This document shows positions 1 to 7,197 of a stretch of DNA of 22,131 bases, piece by piece; position 1 is the first letter of the stretch; each line of letters opens with the position of its first letter. Source of the DNA: Ruminococcaceae bacterium UBA1767. GTDB lineage: Bacteria > Bacillota > Clostridia > Oscillospirales > Acutalibacteraceae. The stretch lies in contig DCGX01000044.1 of the NCBI GenBank assembly GCA_002315505.1, positions 6,130-28,260 of the forward strand, in the 5' to 3' direction. Both the position numbers and the translations under genes were made by a program. The notes under the pieces were generated by a model, which searched no databases, was not told the origin of the DNA, and saw only the letters and a program-made list of their open reading frames with translations.

Positions 1-1068
1 GGTAAATATAAAATTATTCTTGACAGAACTGCATTCTTTCCTGAGGGCGGAGGGCAGTGCGGTGATACAGGAAAAATTAAGGATGCCGTGATTTATGACA
101 CTCAGATTGAAAATAATGTTATTTTTCATTTTTCGAAAAATGCAGTTGAAGCAGGCGAAGAGGTTGAATGTGAGCTTGACTATGAGCCTCGTTTTCGAAG
201 AATGCAGAATCATTCGGGTGAGCATATTCTGTCCGGTATAGTGCATAGTATGTACGGATACGAGAACGTCGGCTTTCATCTCGGCGAGGATGTGACGGTC
301 GATTTCAGCGGCGAGCTTACAAGAGAACAGCTTCTTGAAATTGAGAAAAAAGCAAATGAGGCAATTTATAAAAACGTCAGCTTCAATATTACTTATCCGG
401 ATGCAGATGAACTAAAAGCACTTGAATACAGAAGCAAGCTTGAATTGACGGAAAATGTGAGAATTGTAACTGTTGACGGCTATGACAAGTGCGCCTGCTG
501 TGCTCCTCATGTGAAAAAGAGCGGAGAAATCGGAATAATAAAAATTCTTGATTCGGCACGTCACAGAGGTGGCACAAGAATCCATATTCTTTGCGGACTT
601 GATGCACTCGATGACTACAACAAAAAATATGATAATCTTTATGAAATTGCCGTCAGACTTTGCTCAAAGCAGAATGAAACGGCGGAAATCTTCGCAAAAT
701 ATGTTGAGGATATGAATGAAATCAAACAAAAAAATGCGGAGCTTCAAAAGGAATTAGTTAAATTAAAATCTGCAAATATCGAATGTGACGGCAGAAATAT
801 AGTTTTCTTTGAAGAAACCGATATGGATAATTTGCGAAAAATCGTTCTTGAAAATGTCGGAAAATGCGAGGGAGTTTGTGCAGGCTTCTCGGGGAATGAT
901 GAGAAGGGCTATAATTTTGCAATCGCTTCGGATGTGGTTGATTTAAGAACGATGTCAAAGGAAATAAACACTGCTTTAAATGCACGTGGCGGCGGTTCAT
1001 CTGAGCTGATACAAGGCAGATGTGTTGCAGACAGAAAAACAATAGAATCGTATTTCAGTGAGGTGTGA
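1..1068 (+). CDS. AlaX-type alanyl-tRNA editing protein (5'-truncated by window)
   Basis: The reading frame is open from base 1, so the true start lies upstream; a GTG at 88 is internal. The 355 visible residues resemble the editing part of alanyl-tRNA synthetase, which hydrolyses mischarged Ser/Gly-tRNA(Ala). Seen directly: the conserved FFPEGGGQ block near visible residue 12, a zinc site made of HSGEH (His71, His75) and CCAPH (Cys166, His170), a helical or coiled stretch around residues 225-255, and a C-terminal DHHA1-like end with GGGSSELIQGR. No aminoacylation domain is visible; the usual length of the long AlaX (DHHA1-containing) forms is about 390 residues, so only some 30-40 residues are probably missing. 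A full-length AlaRS cannot be excluded from this window alone, but the FFPEGGGQ block starting so close to the edge does not help decide. The stop overlaps the start region of the next gene, suggesting co-transcription. Confidence 0.85.
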   Translation, partial: GKYKIILDRTAFFPEGGGQCGDTGKIKDAVIYDTQIENNVIFHFSKNAVEAGEEVECELDYEPRFRRMQNHSGEHILSGIVHSMYGYENVGFHLGEDVTVDFSGELTREQLLEIEKKANEAIYKNVSFNITYPDADELKALEYRSKLELTENVRIVTVDGYDKCACCAPHVKKSGEIGIIKILDSARHRGGTRIHILCGLDALDDYNKKYDNLYEIAVRLCSKQNETAEIFAKYVEDMNEIKQKNAELQKELVKLKSANIECDGRNIVFFEETDMDNLRKIVLENVGKCEGVCAGFSGNDEKGYNFAIASDVVDLRTMSKEINTALNARGGGSSELIQGRCVADRKTIESYFSEV

Positions 1069-1070
1069 AT

Positions 1071-1658
1071 ATGAATATATGTGTATACGGAGCTTCAAGC
1101 ACGGCTACGGGTGAGCAGTATCTCAGTGCAGGTGAGAAGCTCGGAAAGGCGATGGCAGACAAAGGATACGGACTTGTTTTCGGCGGTGGTGCCAACGGAA
1201 TGATGGGTGCTGTCGCAAGAGGAATGACACAGGGCAACGGAAAAATAATCGGAATTGCTCCGTCGTTTTTCAATGTTGACGGCATTCTTTACGATAAGTG
1301 TACGGAATTTCTGTATCCCGATACAATGCGTGAGAGGAAAAGAATGATGGACGAAATGTCGGGTGCATTCATTGTAACTCCCGGCGGAATCGGCACATTT
1401 GACGAATTCTTCGAAATTCTTACACTCAAACAGCTCAATCGACATAACAAGCCGATAGTGCTTATGAATACAAACGGATATTTTGACAGCCTGCTCCAGG
1501 CATTTGAAAAGGGAATAGAGGAGAACTTTATGCACGAATACAGCCGTGAGCTGATGTTTGTATCGGATAGTCCGGAGGAAATCCTCGAGTATATCGAAAA
1601 CTATAAAGCAGAGGAAATTTCTGTTTCGAAATTAAAAAGAATATTCAAAGGCAATTAA
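1071..1658 (+). CDS. LOG-family protein (nucleotide 5'-monophosphate phosphoribohydrolase-like)
   Basis: A 195-residue Rossmann-fold protein of the LOG / TIGR00730 family, whose characterised members release free base from cytokinin riboside or other nucleoside 5'-monophosphates. The diagnostic motif PGGIGTFDE is present near residue 107, preceded by a glycine-rich GGGANGMMG block and by MRERKRMM, which corresponds to the conserved arginine region. I chose ATG 1071 because GAGGTG at 1060-1065 lies 5 bases upstream; a GTG at 1065 in the same frame would overlap that ribosome binding site. It starts 2 bases after the stop of the AlaX-like gene, so the two are probably one transcript. The physiological substrate cannot be told from sequence; the bacterial versions are often annotated as lysine decarboxylase, which is a misnomer. 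Confidence 0.88.
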   Translation: MNICVYGASSTATGEQYLSAGEKLGKAMADKGYGLVFGGGANGMMGAVARGMTQGNGKIIGIAPSFFNVDGILYDKCTEFLYPDTMRERKRMMDEMSGAFIVTPGGIGTFDEFFEILTLKQLNRHNKPIVLMNTNGYFDSLLQAFEKGIEENFMHEYSRELMFVSDSPEEILEYIENYKAEEISVSKLKRIFKGN

Positions 1659-1677
1659 AAAATCAGATAACATAAGA

Positions 1678-1747
1678 TTCTTCACGGAAAGTATTAAACA
1701 CGGCAAAACAACTTTGTTATTGCTGGAATTCCGTGAGGAATTTTTTT
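1678..1747 (+). terminator. Hairpin with structured loop and T-tract; probable terminator
   Basis: The arm TTCTTCACGGAA (1678-1689) pairs with TTCCGTGAGGAA (1729-1740) with a single U-G wobble, followed directly by seven T (1741-1747). The 39-base loop is longer than in a usual intrinsic terminator and can itself fold weakly (GGCAA with TTGCT, AAC with GTT). It lies 20 bases downstream of the LOG gene stop, so termination of that operon is the simplest reading; a small structured RNA is an alternative. Confidence 0.55.
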
Positions 1748-1812
1748 ATGATGAATATAATACCTCGTTTTGTGTATTTTTACATATTTTATACATAATT
1801 TTTAAAAAACTA

Positions 1813-1841
1813 TTGAAATTTATAGTTAAATGTGATATATT
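1813..1841 (+). promoter_or_regulatory. Sigma-A promoter for the EF-G-like gene
   Basis: TTGAAA at 1813-1818 and TATATT at 1836-1841 are separated by 17 bases, and a TG at 1833-1834 gives an extended -10. Transcription would start near 1848, leaving a leader of about 60 bases before the TTG start at 1908. Nothing riboswitch-like was recognised in that leader. Confidence 0.7.
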
Positions 1842-1907
1842 AGCAACATGAGTTCATCATAGTAAGCAATTCAAGTGATGACTTATCATTCTAAGGGAGG
1901 TATTATT

Positions 1908-3950
1908 TTGAAAAACTATCACGCAAAGGACATAAGAAATATTGCACTTGCAGGTCACGCAGGTCGAGGAAAAACAACACTTGCAGAGGCTATGTTATAT
2001 ATTGCAGGACTTACAGACAGATTAGGTCGAGTTGACGAAGGTAATGCCGTACTCGATTTTGACCCCGAAGAAAGACGCAGAAATGTTTCTGTTGCAACCG
2101 CTATCGCTCCGATTGAGTGGAAGGATTGCAAGCTGAATATACTTGACACTCCGGGCCTTTTTGATTTTGAAGGTGAGATGTGCGAGGGCATCCGTGCCGC
2201 TGAGTGCGTGCTTATAGTTCTTGGTGCAGGACATAAATATGATGTCGGTGCAGAGAAGGCATTCAAGGCCGCTAAGAAACGAGGTAAGATGTTTGCCATT
2301 ACTCGTTGTGACAAGGAGCATGGCGATTTCTACAAGACATTTGATGAAATCAGAGCAGTACACGGCGGAGCAGTTTGTCCTGTTATTGTTCCGTATATCG
2401 TTGACGGTAAGGTTAAGGCTTACGTTAACCTTGCTGACCGTAAGGGATATGAATATGAAAACGGAAAGGCTAAGGAAATCCCGATGCCTGACGATCCGAA
2501 AATCAAGGAAATGCTCGACATTCTCACAGAAGCAGTTGCTACTGCAAGTGATGAATTGATGGATAAATTCTTCAATGGTGAGGAATTTACAAGAAAAGAA
2601 ATTATCAAGGCTCTCAATGAGGGCGTTAACACAAGCTCGGTTTATCCTGTTTATGCCTGCTCCGGCTATACAACAGATGGTGTTGAGCTTTTGATGGATG
2701 AGCTTGCATATTCAGCTCCTGATGCTGAATCCTATGCAGGTGGTAAGGATGTTGATTGTGACGAAAACGGACCTCTTGCAGCGGTTTGCTTTAAGACAGT
2801 TGCTGACCCGTTCGTTGGTAAGATGTCCTATTTCAAGGTTGACAGCGGTAAGATTACTCCTGAAACTCCTGTTTACAACGCACGTACAGGTGAAACAGAG
2901 AGAATGGGTAAGATAATTACAGTACGCGGTAATAAATCTGAGGATTGCAAGTGCATTCCTGCCGGTGATATCGGTGTAGTTACAAAGCTCTCCTGCGTAA
3001 AGACAGGTGACACAATCTGCGATGCCAATAATGTTGTTGAACTGAGTGCAGTTAAATTCCCGACGCCGTGTCTTTCAATGGCAATTCATGCCTGCAAGAA
3101 GGGTGAGGAAGAAAAGATTGTTACGGCAATCAACAGACTTCTCGAGGAAGACCCGACAATCAAGTTTGAAATCAATAAGGAAACTCACGAGCAGATTATC
3201 TCCGGTATGGGTGAACAGCATCTTGATATTATCGTATCAAAGCTCAAGGGCAAGTTCGGTCTTGATGTTGACCTTACAAAGCCTAAGGTTGCATACAGAG
3301 AAGCTATCCGTAAGTCAGTTAAGGTACAGGGAAGACATAAGAAGCAGTCGGGCGGTCACGGACAGTTCGGTGATGTATGGATTCGCTTTGAGCCTACAGA
3401 CGGCGATGACCTTATCTTCGAGTCAGAGGTAGTCGGCGGCTCAGTTCCGAAGAACTATTTCCCGGCAGTTGAAAAGGGACTTCGTGAGTGTATGGCTCAC
3501 GGTGTTATGGCAGGCTATCCGATGATAGGTCTTAAGGCAGTTCTCTACGATGGTTCATATCATCCTGTTGATTCATCTGAAATGGCATTCAAAACAGCCG
3601 CTTCACTTGCATTCAAGTCAGGTGTTCCGCAGGCAAGTCCTGTAATTCTTGAGCCTATCGGAACCTTGAAGGCACTTATGCCCGAAGCATTCCTCGGTGA
3701 TATCATGGGTGATGTTACAAAGCGCAGAGGCCGTGTTCTCGGCATGGGCGCAAGTGAGGAAGACCCGAAGCTCCAAGAGCTTGTAGCAGAAGTTCCGATG
3801 GCTGAGATGACCAGCTTCTCAACAGTTCTGCGTTCGGTTACAGCAGGCAGAGGCTCATTCACATTTGAATTTACAAGATATGAGGATGCTCCGGCACCTG
3901 TAGCCGAGAAGGTTATAGCTGAGGCTAAGGCAGCAGAGGCTGATGAATAA
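1908..3950 (+). CDS. Elongation factor G-like translational GTPase, divergent
   Basis: About 680 residues with the five-domain EF-G plan. The TTG at 1908 is chosen as start because AAGGGAGG at 1893-1900 sits 7 bases upstream and the encoded MKNYHAKDIRNIAL matches the usual start of this family; the in-frame ATG at 1878 precedes the ribosome binding site. Seen: P-loop AGHAGRGKTT (residues 15-24), DTPGLFDF (80-87) where EF-G has DTPGHVDF, TRCD (132-135) where NKxD is expected, and SGGHGQFGDV in domain IV (canonical SGGRGQYGHV-like). It belongs with the EF-G-like paralogs (FusA2 / EF-G-2 type) rather than the main EF-G; no rpsL, rpsG or tuf neighbours support a housekeeping fusA. Loss of the catalytic histidine and changed guanine-recognition motif suggest weak or altered GTPase behaviour (inference). 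It has its own promoter and is followed within 16 bases by the promoter of the riboflavin unit. Confidence 0.88.
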   Translation: MKNYHAKDIRNIALAGHAGRGKTTLAEAMLYIAGLTDRLGRVDEGNAVLDFDPEERRRNVSVATAIAPIEWKDCKLNILDTPGLFDFEGEMCEGIRAAECVLIVLGAGHKYDVGAEKAFKAAKKRGKMFAITRCDKEHGDFYKTFDEIRAVHGGAVCPVIVPYIVDGKVKAYVNLADRKGYEYENGKAKEIPMPDDPKIKEMLDILTEAVATASDELMDKFFNGEEFTRKEIIKALNEGVNTSSVYPVYACSGYTTDGVELLMDELAYSAPDAESYAGGKDVDCDENGPLAAVCFKTVADPFVGKMSYFKVDSGKITPETPVYNARTGETERMGKIITVRGNKSEDCKCIPAGDIGVVTKLSCVKTGDTICDANNVVELSAVKFPTPCLSMAIHACKKGEEEKIVTAINRLLEEDPTIKFEINKETHEQIISGMGEQHLDIIVSKLKGKFGLDVDLTKPKVAYREAIRKSVKVQGRHKKQSGGHGQFGDVWIRFEPTDGDDLIFESEVVGGSVPKNYFPAVEKGLRECMAHGVMAGYPMIGLKAVLYDGSYHPVDSSEMAFKTAASLAFKSGVPQASPVILEPIGTLKALMPEAFLGDIMGDVTKRRGRVLGMGASEEDPKLQELVAEVPMAEMTSFSTVLRSVTAGRGSFTFEFTRYEDAPAPVAEKVIAEAKAAEADE

Positions 3951-3965
3951 TTTTTATCCTTTGTA

Positions 3966-3993
3966 TTGACAAATGCTGAAAAAATGATAATAT
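3966..3993 (+). promoter_or_regulatory. Promoter of the FMN riboswitch-ribU transcript
   Basis: A consensus -35 TTGACA lies at 3966-3971. The most likely -10 is TAATAT at 3988-3993 (16-base spacer) within the AT-rich GATAATATATA stretch; the exact hexamer is uncertain. Transcription would start just before the riboswitch P1 stem. Confidence 0.65.
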
Positions 3994-4000
3994 ATACTTG

Positions 4001-4117
4001 TCTTCGGGGCGGGGTGTGATTCCCCACCGACGGTAATCGGCTTGTGCCGTAGCCCGTGAGCAGATGCAGATTTCGGTGAGATTCCGAAGCCGACGGTATA
4101 GTCCGGATGTGAGAAGA
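4001..4117 (+). ncRNA. FMN riboswitch (RFN element)
   Basis: The sequence matches the RFN consensus closely: TCTTCGGGGCGGGGTG at the 5' side, CCCCACCGACGGT, the GCCCGTGAGC hairpin, TTTCGGTGAGATTCCGAAGCC (split here as TTTCGG / CCGAA arms), CCGACGGTATAGTCCGGATG, and closing GAGAAGA. TCTTC at 4001-4005 pairs with GAAGA at 4113-4117 as P1. Known behaviour: FMN binding stabilises the aptamer and turns expression down. Here a strong intrinsic terminator follows directly, so regulation is probably by transcription attenuation of ribU. Confidence 0.97.
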
Positions 4118-4134
4118 TTGTAATATGATTATAG

Positions 4135-4169
4135 CCCCGTACAGATAATTTCTGTACGGGGATTTTTTT
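4135..4169 (+). terminator. Riboswitch-controlled intrinsic terminator
   Basis: An 11-bp perfect stem, CCCCGTACAGA (4135-4145) with TCTGTACGGGG (4151-4161), loop of 5, followed by A and seven T (4163-4169). It lies between the FMN aptamer and the ribU ribosome binding site (GGAGGA, 4171-4176). A possible antiterminator is GCCCCG (4134-4139) pairing with CGGGGC (4005-4010) of the aptamer, which would exclude the terminator when FMN is absent (inference). Confidence 0.93.
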
Positions 4170-4180
4170 CGGAGGAAATT

Positions 4181-4783
4181 ATGGGAACTAAAAATACAGA
4201 AAAAACAAGAATGATTGCCGTAACGGCAATTATGTCGGCACTTTCAGCGGTGCTGATGTTTGTTGAAATATCGATTCCGATTATGCCGAGCTTTATTAAA
4301 TTTGACTTATCTGATTTACCCGAGCTTATCACGGCTTTTGCATACGGTCCGCTTTTCGGTGTGCTTGTCTGCCTTATTAAAAATGTCATTCACATTGCGG
4401 CAACTCAGAGCGCAGGAATAGGCGAACTGTCGAATTTCATTCTCGGTGCAGTATTTGTTGCGGTTGCAGGTCTGTTTTATAAAATAAGACGAAACAGAAA
4501 ATCGGCACTTGTCGGTTCTGCTGTCGGCTCGTTTTCAATGGCTGTATCGGCTCTTCCACTGAACCTGTTTGTGATTTATCCGCTTTACTTTAATGTTATG
4601 CCGAAGGAAGTAATACTTTCAGCTTATCAGGATATTCTTTCGTCAATAGATTCCTTATGGAAGGCAATTCTTGTTTTCAATGTTCCGTTTACATTTATCA
4701 AGGGTTTGATAATTGTTGCAATAGCGTTTGTTATTTATCCTAAGTTATCGCCGATTTTAAAGGGCGGTAAATCAAAGCAATAA
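4181..4783 (+). CDS. ribU: Riboflavin ECF transporter S-component RibU
   Basis: A 200-residue integral membrane protein with about five to six hydrophobic segments, typical for ECF S-components (around 190-210 residues). The N-terminal TRMIAVTAIMSALSAVLMF helix, the PIMPSFIKFDLSDLPELI loop and the FGPLFG-like YGPLFGVLVCLIKN segment match RibU proteins, which bind riboflavin at the outer face and associate with the shared EcfA-EcfA'-EcfT module encoded elsewhere. The start ATG has GGAGGA 4 bases upstream and directly follows the FMN riboswitch terminator, which independently supports a riboflavin substrate. There are no riboflavin biosynthesis genes beside it, so this locus serves scavenging. 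It ends 4 bases before the promoter of the next gene. Confidence 0.96.
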   Translation: MGTKNTEKTRMIAVTAIMSALSAVLMFVEISIPIMPSFIKFDLSDLPELITAFAYGPLFGVLVCLIKNVIHIAATQSAGIGELSNFILGAVFVAVAGLFYKIRRNRKSALVGSAVGSFSMAVSALPLNLFVIYPLYFNVMPKEVILSAYQDILSSIDSLWKAILVFNVPFTFIKGLIIVAIAFVIYPKLSPILKGGKSKQ

Positions 4784-4787
4784 ATAC

Positions 4788-4815
4788 TTGAAATAATAAT
4801 AATATATGATATAAT
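4788..4815 (+). promoter_or_regulatory. Promoter of the GH16-like gene
   Basis: TTGAAA at 4788-4793 and a perfect TATAAT at 4810-4815 with a 16-base spacer. The ribosome binding site CGGAGGGG begins at 4831, so the leader is about 20 bases. Confidence 0.7.
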
Positions 4816-4843
4816 ATTACCAATAATTATCGGAGGGGATATT

Positions 4844-5776
4844 ATGAATTTAGATTCTATTATGGATAGTCTTAATTTTGCTATCCGACAGAAAATTGCA
4901 GTTTATGACACTATCGATTTCTTCAAAAATTTCTTCTCAAACGGATTTTCCTTCAAGAGAATTTTTGCGGGATTTATGGTAGTTGTTGAGATGTTCGGAT
5001 GCGTTCTTTTTGATAACGCACGTACACCTCGTGGTGAAGCACTTGACCTTACGGGCTATTCGCTTGTTTTTGAGGATGAGTTTGAAGGTACAGAGCTTAA
5101 TACAGACGTATGGAAATATCGTGGACTCGGTTCAAGAAGATTCGGCTTTAACGGCAAGGATGCAGTTGAGGTTAAGGACGGCAACCTTGTTCTTTCAGGC
5201 TATTATGATGAAAATGGTGAATATGGTGCAGGCTGGTACACAGGTATGATCAGTCTTATCGAGCACTACAACAAGGGCTATTTCGAGATTAAATGCATCT
5301 GCAACAAGGACAAGGGCTTCTGGAGTGCATTCTGGATTCAGGCAGACCACCCGTATGACCATTATCTTTCAAACGGCGGTATCGGTGGTGCTGAAATCGA
5401 TATCTTCGAGGCTATGGATGCCGATGCAAAGCTCAAGAGCAATCGTAATGCTGTTTCGCAGACAATCCACTGCAATGGTGTTGATGACGATATAGAGAAT
5501 ATCGATTCATTCAGACTCGGTGTGTTCAAGGGAAATAACATCTACGAAGAGTACAACACATACGGACTTAAATGGACAGATGATGAGTACATTTTCTATA
5601 TCAACGGTGTTGAGAGTGCTCGTGGTTCATATGGTAAAGGCGTTTCACTTGAGCCTGAGGAAGTAATCGTTTCACTTGAAATTCCGGAGCAGCTTCCTGA
5701 AGCAATTACAAGCAATAAGGACTATAAGACACAGATGATTGTAGATTACGTTAAAATCTATCAGCTCAGCAAATAA
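4844..5776 (+). CDS. Glycoside hydrolase family 16-like protein
   Basis: A 310-residue protein whose residues from about 70 onward form a concanavalin-like GH16 domain: it opens with LVFEDEFEGTELNTDVW, has GYFEIKC and GFWSAFWIQ strands, and contains the catalytic signature EIDIFE at residues 184-189 (nucleophile Glu184, acid/base Glu189 by family knowledge), ending in MIVDYVKIYQ. Family members cleave beta-1,3- or mixed beta-glucans, agar, carrageenan or xyloglucan; the substrate cannot be assigned here. The first 60 residues are unusual: there is no classical signal peptide, only a mild hydrophobic stretch at 40-56 interrupted by Glu49, so secretion is uncertain. The start ATG has a strong CGGAGGGG upstream. 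It is a single-gene unit with its own promoter and terminator; no binding modules, sugar transporters or regulators are adjacent. Confidence 0.85.
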   Translation: MNLDSIMDSLNFAIRQKIAVYDTIDFFKNFFSNGFSFKRIFAGFMVVVEMFGCVLFDNARTPRGEALDLTGYSLVFEDEFEGTELNTDVWKYRGLGSRRFGFNGKDAVEVKDGNLVLSGYYDENGEYGAGWYTGMISLIEHYNKGYFEIKCICNKDKGFWSAFWIQADHPYDHYLSNGGIGGAEIDIFEAMDADAKLKSNRNAVSQTIHCNGVDDDIENIDSFRLGVFKGNNIYEEYNTYGLKWTDDEYIFYINGVESARGSYGKGVSLEPEEVIVSLEIPEQLPEAITSNKDYKTQMIVDYVKIYQLSK

Positions 5777-5788
5777 TATCAAGTAATC

Positions 5789-5813
5789 AAGAGCCGTTTT
5801 TGCGGCTCTTTTT
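5789..5813 (+). terminator. Intrinsic terminator after the GH16-like gene
   Basis: AAGAGCCG (5789-5796) pairs with CGGCTCTT (5803-5810), loop of 6, with a T-tract through 5813. It lies 12 bases after the stop codon. Confidence 0.92.
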
Positions 5814-5824
5814 ATTGGTATATA

Positions 5825-5852
5825 TTGAAAAAATACAAATCTTTGTTATAAT
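5825..5852 (+). promoter_or_regulatory. Promoter of the dTMP kinase-like gene
   Basis: TTGAAA at 5825-5830 and TATAAT at 5847-5852 with a 16-base spacer. The -10 box ends only 5 bases before GGAGG (5858-5862), so the predicted transcription start (about 5859) falls within the ribosome binding site and the leader would be about 12 bases. Confidence 0.65.
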
Positions 5853-5870
5853 ATATCGGAGGTGTCAGAT

Positions 5871-6539
5871 ATGAACGGAAAACTTATTGTTATAGAAGGT
5901 CTTGACGGAAGCGGAAAGAGTACACAGATTGAGCTTCTGAGAAAAAAGCTCGGTGCGGAGAATACCTTTCAGATTAAGCTTCCCGATTATGAAAGCGGTT
6001 CAAGTGAGCTTGTAAAAATGTACTTAAGAGGGGATTTCGGCAAGAAGCCTTATGATGTAAATGCTTTTGCCGCATCGGCTTTTTATGCGGTTGACCGCTA
6101 TGCAAATTATAAGACAAAATGGAAGGAGCCTTACGAAAACGGTATGGTGATTCTTTCCGACAGATATACAACATCTAATGCTTATCATCAGGCTACAAAG
6201 CTCCCGCAGGATGAATGGGACAGCTATTTTAAATGGCTTGAGGATTTTGAATACGGACTTCTCGGAATTCCGAAGCCCGATGCGGTAATTTATCTTGATA
6301 TGCCTATTGAAATTTCACAGAAGCTCATGTCATCAAGATACAAGGGTGACGAGAGCAAAAAGGATATTCACGAGGCAAATGTTGAATATCTTAAAAAATG
6401 CAGGGTTGCCGCTCTTGCCGCAGCGGAGAAGATGGGATGGTTTGTTATCACCTGCAACAATGGTGATGAACCGAAAAACATAGAAGAAATAGGCGATATT
6501 ATTTATAAAAAAGTAGAATTTTTAATAAATTCATTATAA
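5871..6539 (+). CDS. tmk: dTMP kinase / deoxynucleoside kinase-like protein
   Basis: A 222-residue P-loop kinase of the thymidylate kinase family, which phosphorylates dTMP to dTDP with ATP. Seen: Walker A GLDGSGKSTQ at residues 10-19, DRYTTSNAYHQ (family DR[YH] motif) around residue 101, LDMPIEISQKLMSSR as the strand and LID entry, and a LID region rich in Lys/Asp. Length fits (about 200-220). I use ATG 5871 because GGAGG lies 8 bases upstream; a GTG at 5862 in frame overlaps the ribosome binding site. The family includes other deoxynucleotide kinases and this divergent clostridial branch may be a second copy rather than the essential Tmk, so the symbol is tentative. It has no operon partners: the next gene has its own promoter. 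Confidence 0.8.
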   Translation: MNGKLIVIEGLDGSGKSTQIELLRKKLGAENTFQIKLPDYESGSSELVKMYLRGDFGKKPYDVNAFAASAFYAVDRYANYKTKWKEPYENGMVILSDRYTTSNAYHQATKLPQDEWDSYFKWLEDFEYGLLGIPKPDAVIYLDMPIEISQKLMSSRYKGDESKKDIHEANVEYLKKCRVAALAAAEKMGWFVITCNNGDEPKNIEEIGDIIYKKVEFLINSL

Positions 6540-6553
6540 TTCTGTTTGCTTGC

Positions 6554-6582
6554 TTTACATTTTTGCAATAATAGTGTATAAT
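6554..6582 (+). promoter_or_regulatory. Promoter of the cell-wall operon
   Basis: TTTACA at 6554-6559 and perfect TATAAT at 6577-6582, spacer 17 bases. The leader to the ATG at 6640 is about 50 bases; no structured element was recognised in it. No strong promoter or terminator is evident between here and 16148, so this may drive the whole eight-gene set. Confidence 0.68.
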
Positions 6583-6639
6583 GTTCGTTAATTAAATGTA
6601 AAATGCGCAAAATATGGTATAACGATAGAGGTATTTATC

Positions 6640-7185
6640 ATGATTTATGTTTTTCTTGCAAAAGGATTTGAAGAAATCGAAGCTCTTGCAGTTGTGGATT
6701 TCCTCAGAAGAGCGGAAATTGAAGTTTGCACAGTGGGTGTCGGCGGCAAGATAGTTGCAGGCTCTCACAATATTCCTGTTTTTGCAGACCTTGATGAAAG
6801 TGAAGTTAAGCTCGACGACAATCTCAGTGCCGTTGTTCTTCCGGGCGGTATGCCGGGAACACTTAATCTCGAGGCAAATAAGACAGTTAAGGATGCCGTT
6901 AATTTCTGCGTTGAGAACGGAAAAACATTGTGTGCGATTTGTGCCGCTCCGTCAGTTTTAGGTCATATGGGACTTCTGAAGGGCGTTAAGGCCTGTTGCT
7001 TCCCCGGCTTTGAAGGCGAGCTTGAGGGTGCAGACGTTAGTGATGAATATGTTTGTGTTGATAATAATATTATTACCGGTAAGGGTATGGGTTGTGCTTT
7101 ACTGTTCGCCCATGCGATTGCCGAAAAGTTTTGTGGTAAAAAAGAAGCAGACCGAATTTTAAATTCTCTCCAGTGCGCTATATAA
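6640..7185 (+). CDS. DJ-1/PfpI family protein
   Basis: A 181-residue single-domain protein of the DJ-1/YajL (ThiJ-like) group. Seen: GFEEIEA near the N-terminus with Glu14 in the place of the DJ-1 active-site glutamate, VVLPGGMPG at 65-73, and the nucleophilic elbow AICAAPSVLG with Cys101. Characterised relatives are reported as glyoxalases/deglycases or redox-sensing chaperone-like proteins; the exact activity here cannot be read from sequence. GAGG (6628-6631) lies 8 bases before the ATG. It is the first gene behind the promoter at 6554-6582 and ends 12 bases before mltG, so it is probably co-transcribed with the cell-wall genes; that association is positional and may have no functional meaning. 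Confidence 0.9.
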   Translation: MIYVFLAKGFEEIEALAVVDFLRRAEIEVCTVGVGGKIVAGSHNIPVFADLDESEVKLDDNLSAVVLPGGMPGTLNLEANKTVKDAVNFCVENGKTLCAICAAPSVLGHMGLLKGVKACCFPGFEGELEGADVSDEYVCVDNNIITGKGMGCALLFAHAIAEKFCGKKEADRILNSLQCAI

Positions 7186-7197
7186 GGGAGGCAGAAA

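Noticed and set aside
1908..3950. Housekeeping fusA
   Set aside because: G3 and G4 motifs are divergent and the usual rpsL-rpsG-fusA-tuf context is absent; called an EF-G-like paralog.
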